Below are positions 48,298-58,774 of a stretch of 64,000 nt of DNA, in pieces (the stretch's first letter is position 1; every line of letters starts with the position of its first letter). Source of the stretch: Vermamoeba vermiformis (Eukaryota; Tubulinea; Echinamoebida); assembly GCA_045837725.1 (NCBI GenBank), contig JBEWZL010000202.1:1-64000 (forward strand). The letters are read 5' to 3'. The notes under the pieces are model-generated. The model ran no database searches. It saw nothing but the letters and a program-made list of their open reading frames with translations, and was not told where the DNA came from. Position numbers and translations under genes: made by a program.

Positions 48298-49724
48298 TTA
48301 CGCAACGAGGTTAGGCGAGTATTGTTTCATTTGTCTCTCAACAGCCTGATCTAAAATGGCAATATTCTCTTTCAAAGCATAAATTTCGTTTTGATCCAGA
48401 TCTGCTGAGGCAAAAAGCGCTTCCATTTTGTTATTCTGAGTCAATTTAGCATATGAGCTCTTCATATCATCGAGTCCTTGTAGTAACTGCGAATAATACA
48501 CGTTAGTTCTCATGGAAAAGTCTGCGCTGTAAACAGATTGAACTGGATTTGTATTAAAAAGAAGGGAAGAACGTACTCGAATGATATCCTGATAAGCACT
48601 ATGAACTTTCTCGGCAGCAGGACCTACGCCGTTGAGTTGTGGCTGTGGCTGATTGGTCCAAGAGTAGATTTGAGTGTCGTACACTTCAGCGAACTGTTTC
48701 ATCGCAGCAACGAGCTGTTCTGCTTGCGAGGACATCTCTTGTTGCATAGAGCGCATCTCTCGCACATTAGGCAGCGTTGTTCCTTGTGGAATCTGAACAC
48801 ATCTAACGTCAGTACGCGCTCGAAAAATATTTTCCTTTAAACGCAATCGATTTCATTACTGTCCATATAAATTACTAAATAGCTCAGCACTTACTTGTTC
48901 GTTGATTTGTTCGAGCTGAGCAAGCAGTTGTTGTCGATTTTGATCCAGATCTTGAATTGTCTGCTTTAATTCGCCGATGCTAGGAACGCTAGTGATTGTC
49001 CAACGTTAGAAATATACTTTTAAATGGTGTTTGTTTATCATACGCAGCGGTTTTGGTCTTGGCAGCAGCAATGAGTGGCTGCATGTGCGCTGGAAACAGA
49101 TTGGGTTCGTCTTCAAACAGTCGCTTTTGATCGCGTGCTACGTGGCTTAACAATTGTACATCGCGAGTCATTTGTTCCTCGACACTGATAATAGAAGAGC
49201 ATTAGCGTAACGAAAATTAATTGGTAATGGATCTTATCTTCAGAAATGAATTTAAACTCTTGCGCTTATTTGACTATACAGATATAATGTACCTCGATTG
49301 GAATGTAATGTCTCTATCGAGCAGCACGAGGTCTGCAAGGGCATTGAGGATCTGTAGCTTTTGTTGCGCTGAAATTTGACCCTGATTCAATTAGTAAGCA
49401 AGATATGTCCATGTTTAAATATGGAAAAAGTACCTGTGCTACTGTTGTATCATTTGCGTTGGCGAGACCAATAATATTGAGGATTGAAGTCAGATCTAAT
49501 AAAAAATAAATTAATTATTTGATCCTACGAATTAGACTCTTACCTTTATATTTGCTTTGTTCATCTCCAGTGTTTTTATAAATAGAATTAAATAAATCCA
49601 TGTCATAGCTCTTCAATAACCATTCTAGAACTTCAATCCAAGTTTCTTGCATCTGCAACAGATTTATATTTAAATCACCGAACGGTGAGCCGAGCTCAGC
49701 CAATTGCGCTGACAATCTATCCAT
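48298..49724 (-). CDS. Augmin subunit 7 / HAUS7-like coiled-coil protein
   Basis: About six short exons from MDRLSAQLAELGSPFGDLNI. The N-terminal 110 residues contain ETWIEVLEWLLKSYDMDLFN, DLTSILNIIGLANAND and QQKLQILNALADLVLLDRDI, which follow the AUG7/HAUS7 pattern (LLEWLF...LGI...RxxxLxxLVDLV). The rest is coiled coil (ELKQTIQDLDQNRQQLLAQL; MRSMQQEMSSQAEQLVAAM). Augmin recruits gamma-tubulin to spindle microtubules. It lies next to, and in the same direction as, the SKA-like gene (110 bp), so two spindle genes adjoin. A nucleoporin-type coiled coil is the main alternative. Confidence 0.55.
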
Positions 49725-50017
49725 ATTTTACAAATAATATACAGGTGTGTTATCACTCTCGCACGAATTTAAAAAGCTACAACGGTCTCATGGCGCGAAA
49801 AATCAAAAGGAATAAATTGGCAGCCAACTCGCTTCCAATTTATTCTCGATTCTTGATTCTTTTTTTGTGTTACTCACGTACACTTAGTATTATTGCGCCA
49901 ATTTCGAGTTTGTTGGTCTTGTGGATCACCGTTACACCGAGGACCCAATCCCGAGCTTGAAGTGGAGATTTATAACAATACTACGCACCAAAATATAAAG
50001 TATATCGATAAAATACT

Positions 50018-52311
50018 ATGGAGTTAATAGAGCCTGTTTGGTTCACTTTGACAGCGCTGCACGATCTGATCAAGTAAGCGATAAAAATTTAATTTATTTC
50101 ACGGCAACGTAATATTATCCTATTAATACCACATCGATAGTATTAATTTATCATCAATTATTGTAATAAAATTAAGCGTTCTTATTATTTAACGAATTAT
50201 CGGAAATTAACGCTGGATTTGGTCTTTTAATTTGCACGCACTAATTCAACGTGATATTCACAGATCAAATAAAGATATCGGCGGCGAAGTCGAGGGGTTG
50301 CAAGAGACTGTTCAGCTCGTCGAAATGGCGGTGAAACCGTTGTTGGCTCAAGCAGACAATACCGAGTGTCAAGTACGGATCTGGCCTAAAAAGTATTTAA
50401 TTATTGACCAATTAATTATAGGAGCTATTAAACACTGTAAATATCACTCTAGAGGGTGCAAAGAACGCCTTGCAACGAATTGAAAACTCAAGAAAGAACA
50501 AAAAAGGCTTTTTTTCTCTTCAATTCTTTCGCGGATCCAAAGACATTGAAGAACTGAAGAGCTATCAAGTAATATTGTCGATATAGGTGCTATATAATAC
50601 CATATACTAATATGGCAATTGCTTTTAGGAGAAATTGAAGTCTTTGACGCCAATTTTATCGTTAGCGATTTCATCGCACGTTAAAAAGCAGCAAAGCAAA
50701 GAAGAGAGCAATAATAATAACAATAATATTAATAATAACACCAATGATAACTCACTGGCCTTGAAAGTTCTGAAGCACGATGACGCTAAAAAATTTTGGA
50801 CAGAACATTTTGGCGAGGTAAACTATTAATATAACTTATAATTATATGCTTATATGTATTTATATAGGCATTTAGTGTCCCGTGGCAACGATTCAAGTAA
50901 GTTGAAGTCAAAATGAGTGTCCGTCAGATTTTCTAATTTTTGTTTTCAGAGCCGCATTTGCCCATGAATATGTGCACGGCAAACAATATTACAACGATAA
51001 GAACGAATTAATACCCGAAGATACAGCAGTGAAGTTGTTGAAAGATAAATTGGATCCCGAAAGATGTGGCGAGGTCAATATTTACGAGCTTGCCAAATAC
51101 ACCAAAGACACGGACTTGATGGGCTCATTCAACAATATGATTAAGACTGCCACCCCTGGTATGTACCAACGACTATTTCCTAATATAGTAATTACAATGC
51201 TGATATTTGTTCGTGTCAAAGTGTCACCAAACAGTTCCAAAAAGCGAAAGATCGATGAAGTAGATTCGGAGTCAGTTCCCACCCAATTAGACGAGCCAAT
51301 CGAACAACCACCTGCCAAAAAAGGAAAATTGATGCCACCACCACTGAGTCCTTCAACAAAAAAACCACGCAGCCCTCAAAGGTCACTCTTTCCGCCCAGT
51401 ACGCCATCGATAGCATTGATCGAACCAAACTCGGACCACGCCAAGCTGTTAGCGAGTGGCGGCGTGAGTGAAAGCGACGCTGATTATCAGTTGAATCTGA
51501 TTGGCGACAGCGACATTGTGACGCGCAAAGAGTGTGCGAGTGAGTGTTTGACTGATACTCTATTAGTTTAAATTAACGTTAACGATTGTTTGTATAGATA
51601 TTTTGACTGTTAATAGGAAGAAAGAAGATCCGCCACTGGTGTTAGGACGAATGTTCTTTGAAAAAGTAGGTCTTATTGTTATTATCGGATCCAATCATCT
51701 AACAATATTTTGAAAATAGCTGCCTAAAGAGTTCTTAGTGCGTATTAGTCGAGCACATTGTGAATTAAGCAGCGCCACCGACGAGCAAGGTCAAACGCGT
51801 TATTTTGTAACGGATCGGAGTGGAAATGGAACTTACGTGAATGGAAAGCTCGTTGGACGAGATAACAAAGTAGAAATATTACATAATCAAAATATTACTA
51901 TTCTCAAGTCACCGGACATAGATTTGCATCACATCCAGTTAGGGTAAGAAAAAAACGAATTGTAACGAGTTGGATCTAACTTATCCATGCAGATATAAGT
52001 TTAAAAATTTGAAGGTCGGTCGTTCAGCAGCAAAGAAGTTCAATTTTGATGCAAATTTATCAGAAAACAGCAATATAGACGCTAAAACAAGCAAGTTGTT
52101 CCGATCTGCTTCAACACCTGACTTCTCGAATGCCTCGAAGCAAATTGGCAACTTAAAATCAACTATCAATGCTATATCAGCCTTTAAGAAGGGTCTTAAG
52201 CCTAGTCCCGAAGACCCTCGCGAAATTGCATCAGATCCACTCAATTCTACAATAGAAAACTCCTTTGATACCCAATCATCGAGCTCTAATTCTAATAATA
52301 CTTCCGAGTAA
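50018..52311 (+). CDS. HeLo/MLKL-like 4-helix bundle plus EF-hand-like module plus FHA domain
   Basis: About ten exons. Residues 1-130 form amphipathic helices (VEGLQETVQLVEMAVKPLL; TLEGAKNALQRIENSRKN; FFSLQFFRGSKDIEELKSY; LKSLTPILSLAISSHV), resembling the four-helix HeLo/RPW8/MLKL N-terminal bundle (MCAfunc type). After an Asn run comes DDAKKFWTEHFGE, then FSVPWQRFKAAFAHEYVHG and LDPERCGEVNIYELAKY, an EF-hand-like module. A Pro/Lys-rich linker then leads to an FHA domain: VLGRMFFEKL, RISRAHCELS and DRSGNGTYVNGKLVG hold the GR, SRxH and NGTxVN motifs that bind phosphothreonine. The tail is Ser-rich. The layout suggests a phospho-regulated membrane- or oligomer-forming signalling protein; this is inference. 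Confidence 0.65.
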
Positions 52312-52433
52312 TATATAGACAATATTAAATGTACATTTAACTCGAATTAAACCTCTTGTAATTATAGTTTAACTTCCGAGTTGCAGATTTGATTTTCATT
52401 TTTTCAACGAGCGATTGTAAGTCCACAACAAAT

Positions 52434-52577
52434 ATGGGCAAGAAGCTGATACAATTTTGGATGACTATACGACAATACGTGCTCGGTCCGATGTTCGTGG
52501 GCATTGCTCTTGGCGTTGGTCTCTCATTGGGTCGATCGCTGTTCTTAAGGACGAGAAGATTTTTAGAACAAAATTAA
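52434..52577 (+). CDS. Small single-pass membrane protein (47 aa)
   Basis: The frame is MGKKLIQFWMTIRQYVLGPM followed by FVGIALGVGLSLGRSLFLRT and RRFLEQN. One Gly-rich TM helix (GPMFVGIALGVGLSLG) is flanked by basic ends, a plan shared by small mitochondrial outer- or inner-membrane proteins (TOM/TIM accessory or respiratory subunits). I cannot name the family. The ATG at 52434 has A at -3. Nearby introns cannot be excluded, so the frame may be longer at the 5' side. Confidence 0.5.
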   Translation: MGKKLIQFWMTIRQYVLGPMFVGIALGVGLSLGRSLFLRTRRFLEQN

Positions 52578-53020
52578 TAACACTCTATATTTATATGCAC
52601 GCGAGTATATATAACGGCATTCATGTAAGTCCTTTAGATCTTCAACGAAAATTAGAATTATTTAAAAATAATTAATATTTATTTCTAGTCTTGCCTGCGA
52701 TGAATTTCAGCATTTGTCTTGAATATAATTATATTTGGAGCAATTTAAAATTGTTCTTGTAAATAAACTCAGTATATCCTTCGAACTATCCCATCTGAGC
52801 TCAGAACGACCAGATCGAGGCTAATATTTAATTTGGAAGCTATTAAGTAAGATCAACAAATTAATTGATAATCAGCAAAAGTTAATCTTTGAGCTCACTA
52901 GTGCATAGCGGATATTTCCCGCCATTATTAAATAATTTCGAACGCCATTTTGTTAAATCAGTAGTTTGTAATTTGTATATATAGACCACTAGTATCGTGT
53001 ATATAGTAGCATTGTTGAAT
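52578..53020. other. AT-rich intergenic region before RNASEH2A
   Basis: About 440 bp, strongly AT-rich, with no coding signal, repeat or RNA gene visible. Confidence 0.5.
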
Positions 53021-54276
53021 ATGAGTACAGACCTAGCCTTACAATCAACGCACGAGCCAGATCCAGAACAAGAATACGTGCTCGGTATTGACGAAGCCGG
53101 ACGTGGTCCTATTTTAGGTATAATTATTTAATATTATATGTTATATTAATATGCGTATGATCAATGATAACAAATTAATCACGCTTGAATAAAAAATATT
53201 ATTTATTTTCATGATCACCAGATTTTAATGGAGCAATTAATATAGGTCCTATGGTCTATGCGTGCGCATATTATGCTAAGCCCGATACAGCTAAATTTAC
53301 TAAGCTTGGTTTTATGGGTAAGGATCTGGATCAAACTAATAACTTTTTATCGACTACTTACCCTTCTAATTCTATTGGTATTGGTTAGACTCCAAACAAT
53401 TGTCTGAAGAAAAAAGAGACCAATTATTCGAGAAAATCAAAACTTCAACCGCAGTCAAGATCGGATGGCACGCACTCGTCTTGTCTGCTGAAGAATTGTC
53501 GCATAAAATGTTAAATACGTAAGCAGTATCATACTATTACTATATTGTATCATATTCTAACGCTCTATTCAGCACGAGAGTCAGTTTGAATGAAATTTCT
53601 CATGATGCAGCGATGAGTTTGATCGAATTAACGCTTAAAAAGGGCTTTAAAGTCACCGAGGTAATCACTATAACAGTACATATATTGTTTACACTAAGCT
53701 AATCGTTTCCAAAAGGTGTTTGTCGATACAGTTGGAGATCCTGAAAAGTACCGCCGAAAGTTGCGTTACAAGTTCCCCGAGATCGACATAACAGTGAGCA
53801 AGAAAGCAGACTCGTTATATCCCTCTGTCTCTGCGGCCAGTATTTGCGCTAAAGTGACGCGAGATCACGTACTGGCACACTGGCAATTCACTGAAAAGAA
53901 CTTGCATGCTTCAACGGAGTTTGGCAGCGGTTATCCGAGTGGTAAGTGCTTTAATATACTCTAGTGCAATTCTAAGTATTCCTTTGTTGCAGATCCGAAG
54001 ACTAAGCAGTGGATCAAGGAAAATATTGATAAAGTGTTTGGATTTCCTAATTTGGTTCGATTCAGCTGGAAACCTTGTCAGCGCGCATTGGATAAGCACG
54101 CGTACCCTGTTAAATGGTATGTACTTTGCATTACAATTATCGAGCGGTTACTAATGAAGTTGAATAGGACGCAATTTGACGAGTCGGATGGAGATGAGAC
54201 TCAACAGCGACTGACTTTCTCAACGAGATATCGATTCTACTCTGAAAATAATATGGAAATTGTAAATGACTTCTAA
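53021..54276 (+). CDS. RNASEH2A: Ribonuclease H2 subunit A
   Basis: About seven exons starting [19 protein letters not shown]. Motif I is [19 protein letters not shown] (Asp and Glu of the active site), followed by [13 protein letters not shown]. Then [20 protein letters not shown] and [20 protein letters not shown] with VTRDH (catalytic Asp residues of DSLYP and RDH), then [15 protein letters not shown] with the conserved YPSDP, and VRFSWKPCQ. All match eukaryotic RNASEH2A, the catalytic subunit that removes ribonucleotides from DNA. No catalytic residue is missing. The last exon starts near 54170 (TQFDESDGD) and ends at 54276. Confidence 0.95.
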
Positions 54277-54438
54277 ATTCTGTTTTATTATAATAAGCCG
54301 TTTGGTTTTTTTGTTTTGGATCGCGATCATTTTTATTTGTTGAATCGTAACAGTGACAACAAGTGCTCGTTAATTAATAGTAGTAACACCTTTCAGTTCA
54401 TATTATAATACGAGAGTCATCTTATCGATACAGCAAAC

Positions 54439-56066
54439 ATGTCTGGTAAGTTATAACGCGTTCGATCGTGACTAACGCTGATCTTGTAATTGAACAAAAA
54501 ATACGATTGTCTTGATATTCCGATATTATAGCATAATAGCACAATATTTTTAACAAAATTTGAATTTACTACGATACGATCTCATCTGGATCGCAGATTA
54601 AAATCGAAAAAAATCAAAAATTAATTTGTAATAATCATTTAACGATTGTAAATAGCCACAAAAAAGAATATTAAGGCTACTCAATCACCCAAGAGCCAAA
54701 AGACCCCTACCAAGCCAAAAGAAAAGACACCGAAAAAAATCGTTCAAGATGCCGAGCCTGAGGTCGATGAAGGCGAACAAATGAATATCGTCAACGACAA
54801 CATTCCTGCCAATGCTGTCCCTCCACAACACTCACTTCGTATTCGCTACAAAAGTCGCAAACTGATCGTGCGTGTCACGCTGCACAAGATCCCTGAAAAG
54901 TGCCTCAATTTTGAGCCGACAGCGACTCATTTCTACTTGGACACATTCAAATTCACCAAGAAGTATTACTTGCAGTACGTATTGAGCGGATCTATATGCA
55001 TAGGACCTTATTTAACAAATTTTCAGTTTCCGTTACCCGCGTGATATCGAAGTGGATGCAGAGAATGTTGACGCGACATTAGGTACGAAATACTAGTACT
55101 AATATAGAGGTGCATGGTATATAATACTAATGCTATTTATCTCCTAGAGTACGGTATTCTCACAGCTATCTTCCCCATCACGCACATTACAGATCTGCAC
55201 GAAGGTGAGGCACCTAAGCCAAAACACAACAACAAGCGCAAACAAGACGATGTATGTATTGATGAAAAGTATATGATAGGGTTATATATTCATCATGATG
55301 TTATTATTAGGCTCAGTTAAAGTCGAAACAAGCAAACAAGAAACAAAAGACCGAGAACGGTGCCGTGACCGAGAAGAGCAACAAAAACAACAAAAAATCA
55401 GCGCAGAATGTCAAAGAAGAAGTGACACCTGTCAAAGAGAACAACGGCAAAGAAACGAAGAAACAGAACAAAACTGTGAAAAAATCAGAAGACGCAATGG
55501 ATCTCGAAGAGTCACACGAGCACACCGAGACTACTGTTAAGAGCAATAAGAAGGCCAATAAGAAACAACAAACTAACGGCGCTGCTAAGAAAACTCAGCC
55601 ACAGAAGACTGTCGATGAAAATGTAAGCGATGACGCCGAAGAACAGCCGCAAGAAAAGAAGAAAAAGCCCAAGAACTTTGTCGTACGTACTGACTTCATA
55701 TTACCAAATAAGGAAATAATTAACTAACGCTATTTGTAGAACGATTCAGTGATGCTCGACATTGCGGATCAGATCAACGACGCCGAGGACAAGAAACGAG
55801 CGAGTAAAATCACCAAAGAAGAGTCCAAACAACAATTCTTCGAGCAACAGGCCAAGAAGAAAGAAGAAAAGAAACAAAAACAAGCCGCGCTGAAGAAACA
55901 AGTGTTGGATCAAGTGATGCACAAGAAGAAGCAAGTGCAGCAAGAGGAAGAAGAGCTCGAGCACAAAGTCGTCACTCGTCGCGTGTCATTCGGCGACAAT
56001 GTCAAGGACAACGAGAAGAAATCGAGCAACGGCAAGGCTGGCGGCAAGAAAAAGTCCTCTAAGTAA
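54439..56066 (+). CDS. Hsp20/CS-like domain protein with Lys-rich tail and PP1 docking motif
   Basis: Exon 1 is seven bases (ATG TCT G) before GTAAGT; exon 2 reads ATKKNIKATQSPKSQK. A beta-sandwich-like domain follows (IRYKSRKLIVRVTLHKIPEK; CLNFEPTATHFYLDTFKFTK; KYYLQFRYPRDIEVDAENVD), resembling Hsp20/CS proteins. The rest is highly charged Lys/Glu-rich sequence (KKKPKNF; EEKKQKQAALKKQVLDQ) with VTRRVSFGDNV near the end; RVSF is the classic RVxF docking motif for protein phosphatase 1. Lys-rich tails of this kind are usual in nucleolar proteins. Whether the first domain is a co-chaperone fold needs structure comparison. Confidence 0.65.
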
Positions 56067-56350
56067 CACAACTAGATCGAGAATTGGAACAAATAAAAAT
56101 TGAAGTTCTCACGGAGGAAATCAGCTTTAATCCGCTGAATGGTCAGTGTCATAGGTAATGAAAAAAACTAGCGAGTCAGCTCATCCGCTCGGAAAATAGG
56201 AATATCTCGATATAGATATTTTGTGCTCGCGAACACACTGACATGGCGGCATCATTCCGAGTTTTCAATCCTGGTCCTTATTATAGCTCAAAAGAGAAAG
56301 TGATTTTAAAATTTACTATTAATACAAGTAGACTAGGCCTATTAATAATT

Positions 56351-56920
56351 CTAGTCAGTCAAGCTCATCGCCTCTTTATAATTGGTTCCAGTTTTCAGCG
56401 CCGTAAATGCACGTGAGTATTTAGAAAAAGTGTAGACGGAGAGTGCAAAACCGTCAGTCAATGCTGCAGTGATTTCTGCGGCTCGTTGTTGCGGAATGAA
56501 CATGCTCGCTGAAAAGCCGTATTCTCCGTCCGACGGATCCATATAGAAGTGGCCGCTAACACGTCAAAGTTAATAATTCATATGGAAAGGTTTAATATAT
56601 GAGCAAACATACAGCTGCAGGCCCCAATTAACCGCGTTGATGAACCTCATGGCATTATCCCGGTGTTTTTCAGCAACTTTATCGCTGGACACCATTCGAA
56701 TTTGTAGAAAATCGTCGTCAGCAGCCAAACACGCCACGCAGTCCTCGAAGGGGATGAATGTTTTGCGCCCTCTTTTCTCGACTCTCAATTTTTTCAACTC
56801 CACAAAGTCATCAATGCACTTCGCCGTTATCTGGGCCTGCTTGTCGTCTTTAGACGCAATGTTTGCCAGCTCTTTGAGCAGCTTGGCCAGCATTTGAGGG
56901 TCAATATCGCCTGAGTTCAT
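56351..56920 (-). CDS. Stand-alone YbjN-like domain protein
   Basis: Exon 1 is 56920-56613 (ends phase 2 before GTATGT) and exon 2 is 56555-56351; the join yields NWGLQLGHFYMDPSDGEYGF. The product is about 170 aa: an N-terminal helical part (DPQMLAKLLKELANIASKDD), a beta-rich part (KTFIPFEDCVACLAADDDFL), then MRFINAVNWGLQLG followed by HFYMDPSDGEYGF, and a C-terminal helix. The pattern R-F-I-x3-N-W-x3-L-G-x2-YMD-P-x-DGE matches bacterial YbjN/sensory-regulator domains, whose fold resembles type III secretion chaperones. It lies head to head with 57118, which carries the same pattern; the two start codons are 198 bp apart. Confidence 0.68.
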
Positions 56921-57117
56921 CTTCGGATGTGCTTGGAATAAAAAAGTTTAAGAATTAGCGGCAATTCTCCGCAAAGTCACTTTTAGCGTTTGTGCGCTTG
57001 TTTCTAATTGGTTGAACCAAATTTCTCGTGTTCCAATTGGTCGTCATAGGGAAATAAATCGAAAAAAAAAGAATCAAGGAATAAATCCATTTAGATCTCA
57101 ATACCACAATTCATAAT
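56921..57117. promoter_or_regulatory. Shared bidirectional promoter of the two YbjN-like genes
   Basis: This 197-bp gap separates two divergent start codons (56920 minus, 57118 plus). A CCAATTGG-like element (ttccaattggtcg, about 57030) and tctaattggttg (about 57002) lie near the middle; they resemble CCAAT-box/inverted ATTGG sites. Co-regulation is inferred from the arrangement. Confidence 0.4.
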
Positions 57118-58448
57118 ATGGGCAATAAAATTGCATCTTATGCAGTAGCAGATATTGCAAAAGAATTCAACGTTAAAATTCCTCCTTTGACTTACCCCGA
57201 CAACAACACTGCAAGAACTGAAACCACCATTAGTTCCAATCAATATGCCTGCAGGTTCGTGATATCGTTCAACAACAAGACTCAAGTCCTGCAGTATTTG
57301 TTCTATTACGCGAACAAATTCCCTCAGCAATCTTTTCAGACCTTGGCGAGGTACGTCGCGACCCAAAACTTTAAGCACAAGGTTGGCGTGCTAGAATTCG
57401 ACGAGCGCGACGGAGAACTCGCGTTGAGAATGGCATTTGTCGTCAAAGGATACGGCAGCACCGTCGAGAACCGGACAAGATTCACTAAAAACTTCAAACT
57501 CGGCGTTCAATTCGTCGATGAAGTCTGGCAACAATTGACAAACTTATTTAGCGTAAGTCTATATACCTTGTAATCTACTAATATAAGCAGGTGTTAATAA
57601 CTTGTTAATTAAAGCAAACTGTCGTTACCATTGGTGGCCAGGAATCTCACGACGGTTTAATTCTCGACGAAAGTTCCATCGAAATTGGCGACAAACTCGG
57701 CGAGGGCGGTATGGGCGTGGTATATCATGGCAAGTGGCTCGGCGTCAATGTGGCCATCAAACGCATTCGTCCTCAACTTCAAGGCAGTGAGAGCAGTTTT
57801 TTCAAAGAGATGGATGTCATGCGCAAACTGCGTCATCCGAACACGGTCATATTGTACGGCATTTTGCTCAATCCGCTGACACTCGTGATGCCGCTGTACT
57901 CGAGTGGCAGCTTGGACCAGTTGATCGAGCAAATAACTAATGGCACCAAGGACGTCAACATTCAACGACGTCGCAGCATGTTGCTCGACATGGCACGTGG
58001 CATGGCATACATTCACTCCTTGGAGCTGATTCACGGTGATTTGAAGCCACAAAATGTGTTGATTACCGAGAATGGTAACGTGGTGGTGTCTGACTTCGGC
58101 TTGGCCAAGTTGCGCGTCAAATCGAAAGAGTGGAGTGCGCTGTTGGCTGATCGCAATGCCACGATGCTGCAGTCAGCTGACGGCATCACACCACTCTTCG
58201 CGGCACCAGAGATGTTTGAAGGAAAGCTCTCTCGGCGCTCAGACGTGTACGCCTTTGGATTAATCGCTTGCAACCTGTTGTTCCCTCAGATGGACTTGCT
58301 CTCCGTGCGCAGGAACTTCGTGTTGCCTGCGAATGCAAATCTTAGCGCGGCTTACGTAGACTTGTTAGGCAAGTGCCTCAGCTTCGATGTCAACAACCGA
58401 CCCTACTTTCCGCAGATAGTGAAGGTCTTGGAGGAAAATGAACCTTGA
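57118..58448 (+). CDS. YbjN-like sensor domain fused to a non-RD TKL protein kinase
   Basis: Exon 1 is 57118-57553 and exon 2 begins near 57616; phase 0. MGNKIAS is a likely N-myristoylation site, so membrane attachment is expected. Residues 1-145 form a YbjN-like domain with LARYVATQNFKHKVG then VLEFDERDGELAL (R-Y-V-x3-N-F-x3-V-G-x3-FD-x2-DGE). The kinase domain has GEGGMGVVYHGKW, VAIKRI, IHGDLKPQNVLI and VSDFGLAKL, then TPLFAAPEMFE and SDVYAFGLIACN; all catalytic residues are present, but HRD is HGD (non-RD class). TKL kinases with HGDLKPxN are frequent in amoebae and plants. A bacterial-type domain fused to a eukaryotic kinase suggests a sensor that responds to something bacterial or metabolic; this is inference. 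Confidence 0.8.
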
Positions 58449-58774
58449 ATGGGAAGTTAAATTCAATTGTTGTATTTGTAGATTATTATCGATTTTTTAA
58501 ATATTTCAAGATCTAATTTTTGCCGTATTTTTCCTTCAACTTCCTAAATTATAACTAAAATAATTATTGATTTAACAAATTATAATTTTAAGAAAAAAGC
58601 AGTACCGGTTACCTATGGATTCAGATGCTTTGATTTCCACGTGGATAGAACAGTATTTAATCATACAATAAGATGACAGCCTTTTGTTCGCTTGGCTTGT
58701 GTTTGCGAGCACGAACGATCAATTACGAGTTTTATTGGACTTCGTTCCTTTTAGAAACACCCGTCACCCAAAAA
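58449..58774. other. Convergent 3' intergenic region
   Basis: About 325 bp between two genes ending toward each other. AT-rich; no coding signal. Confidence 0.5.
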
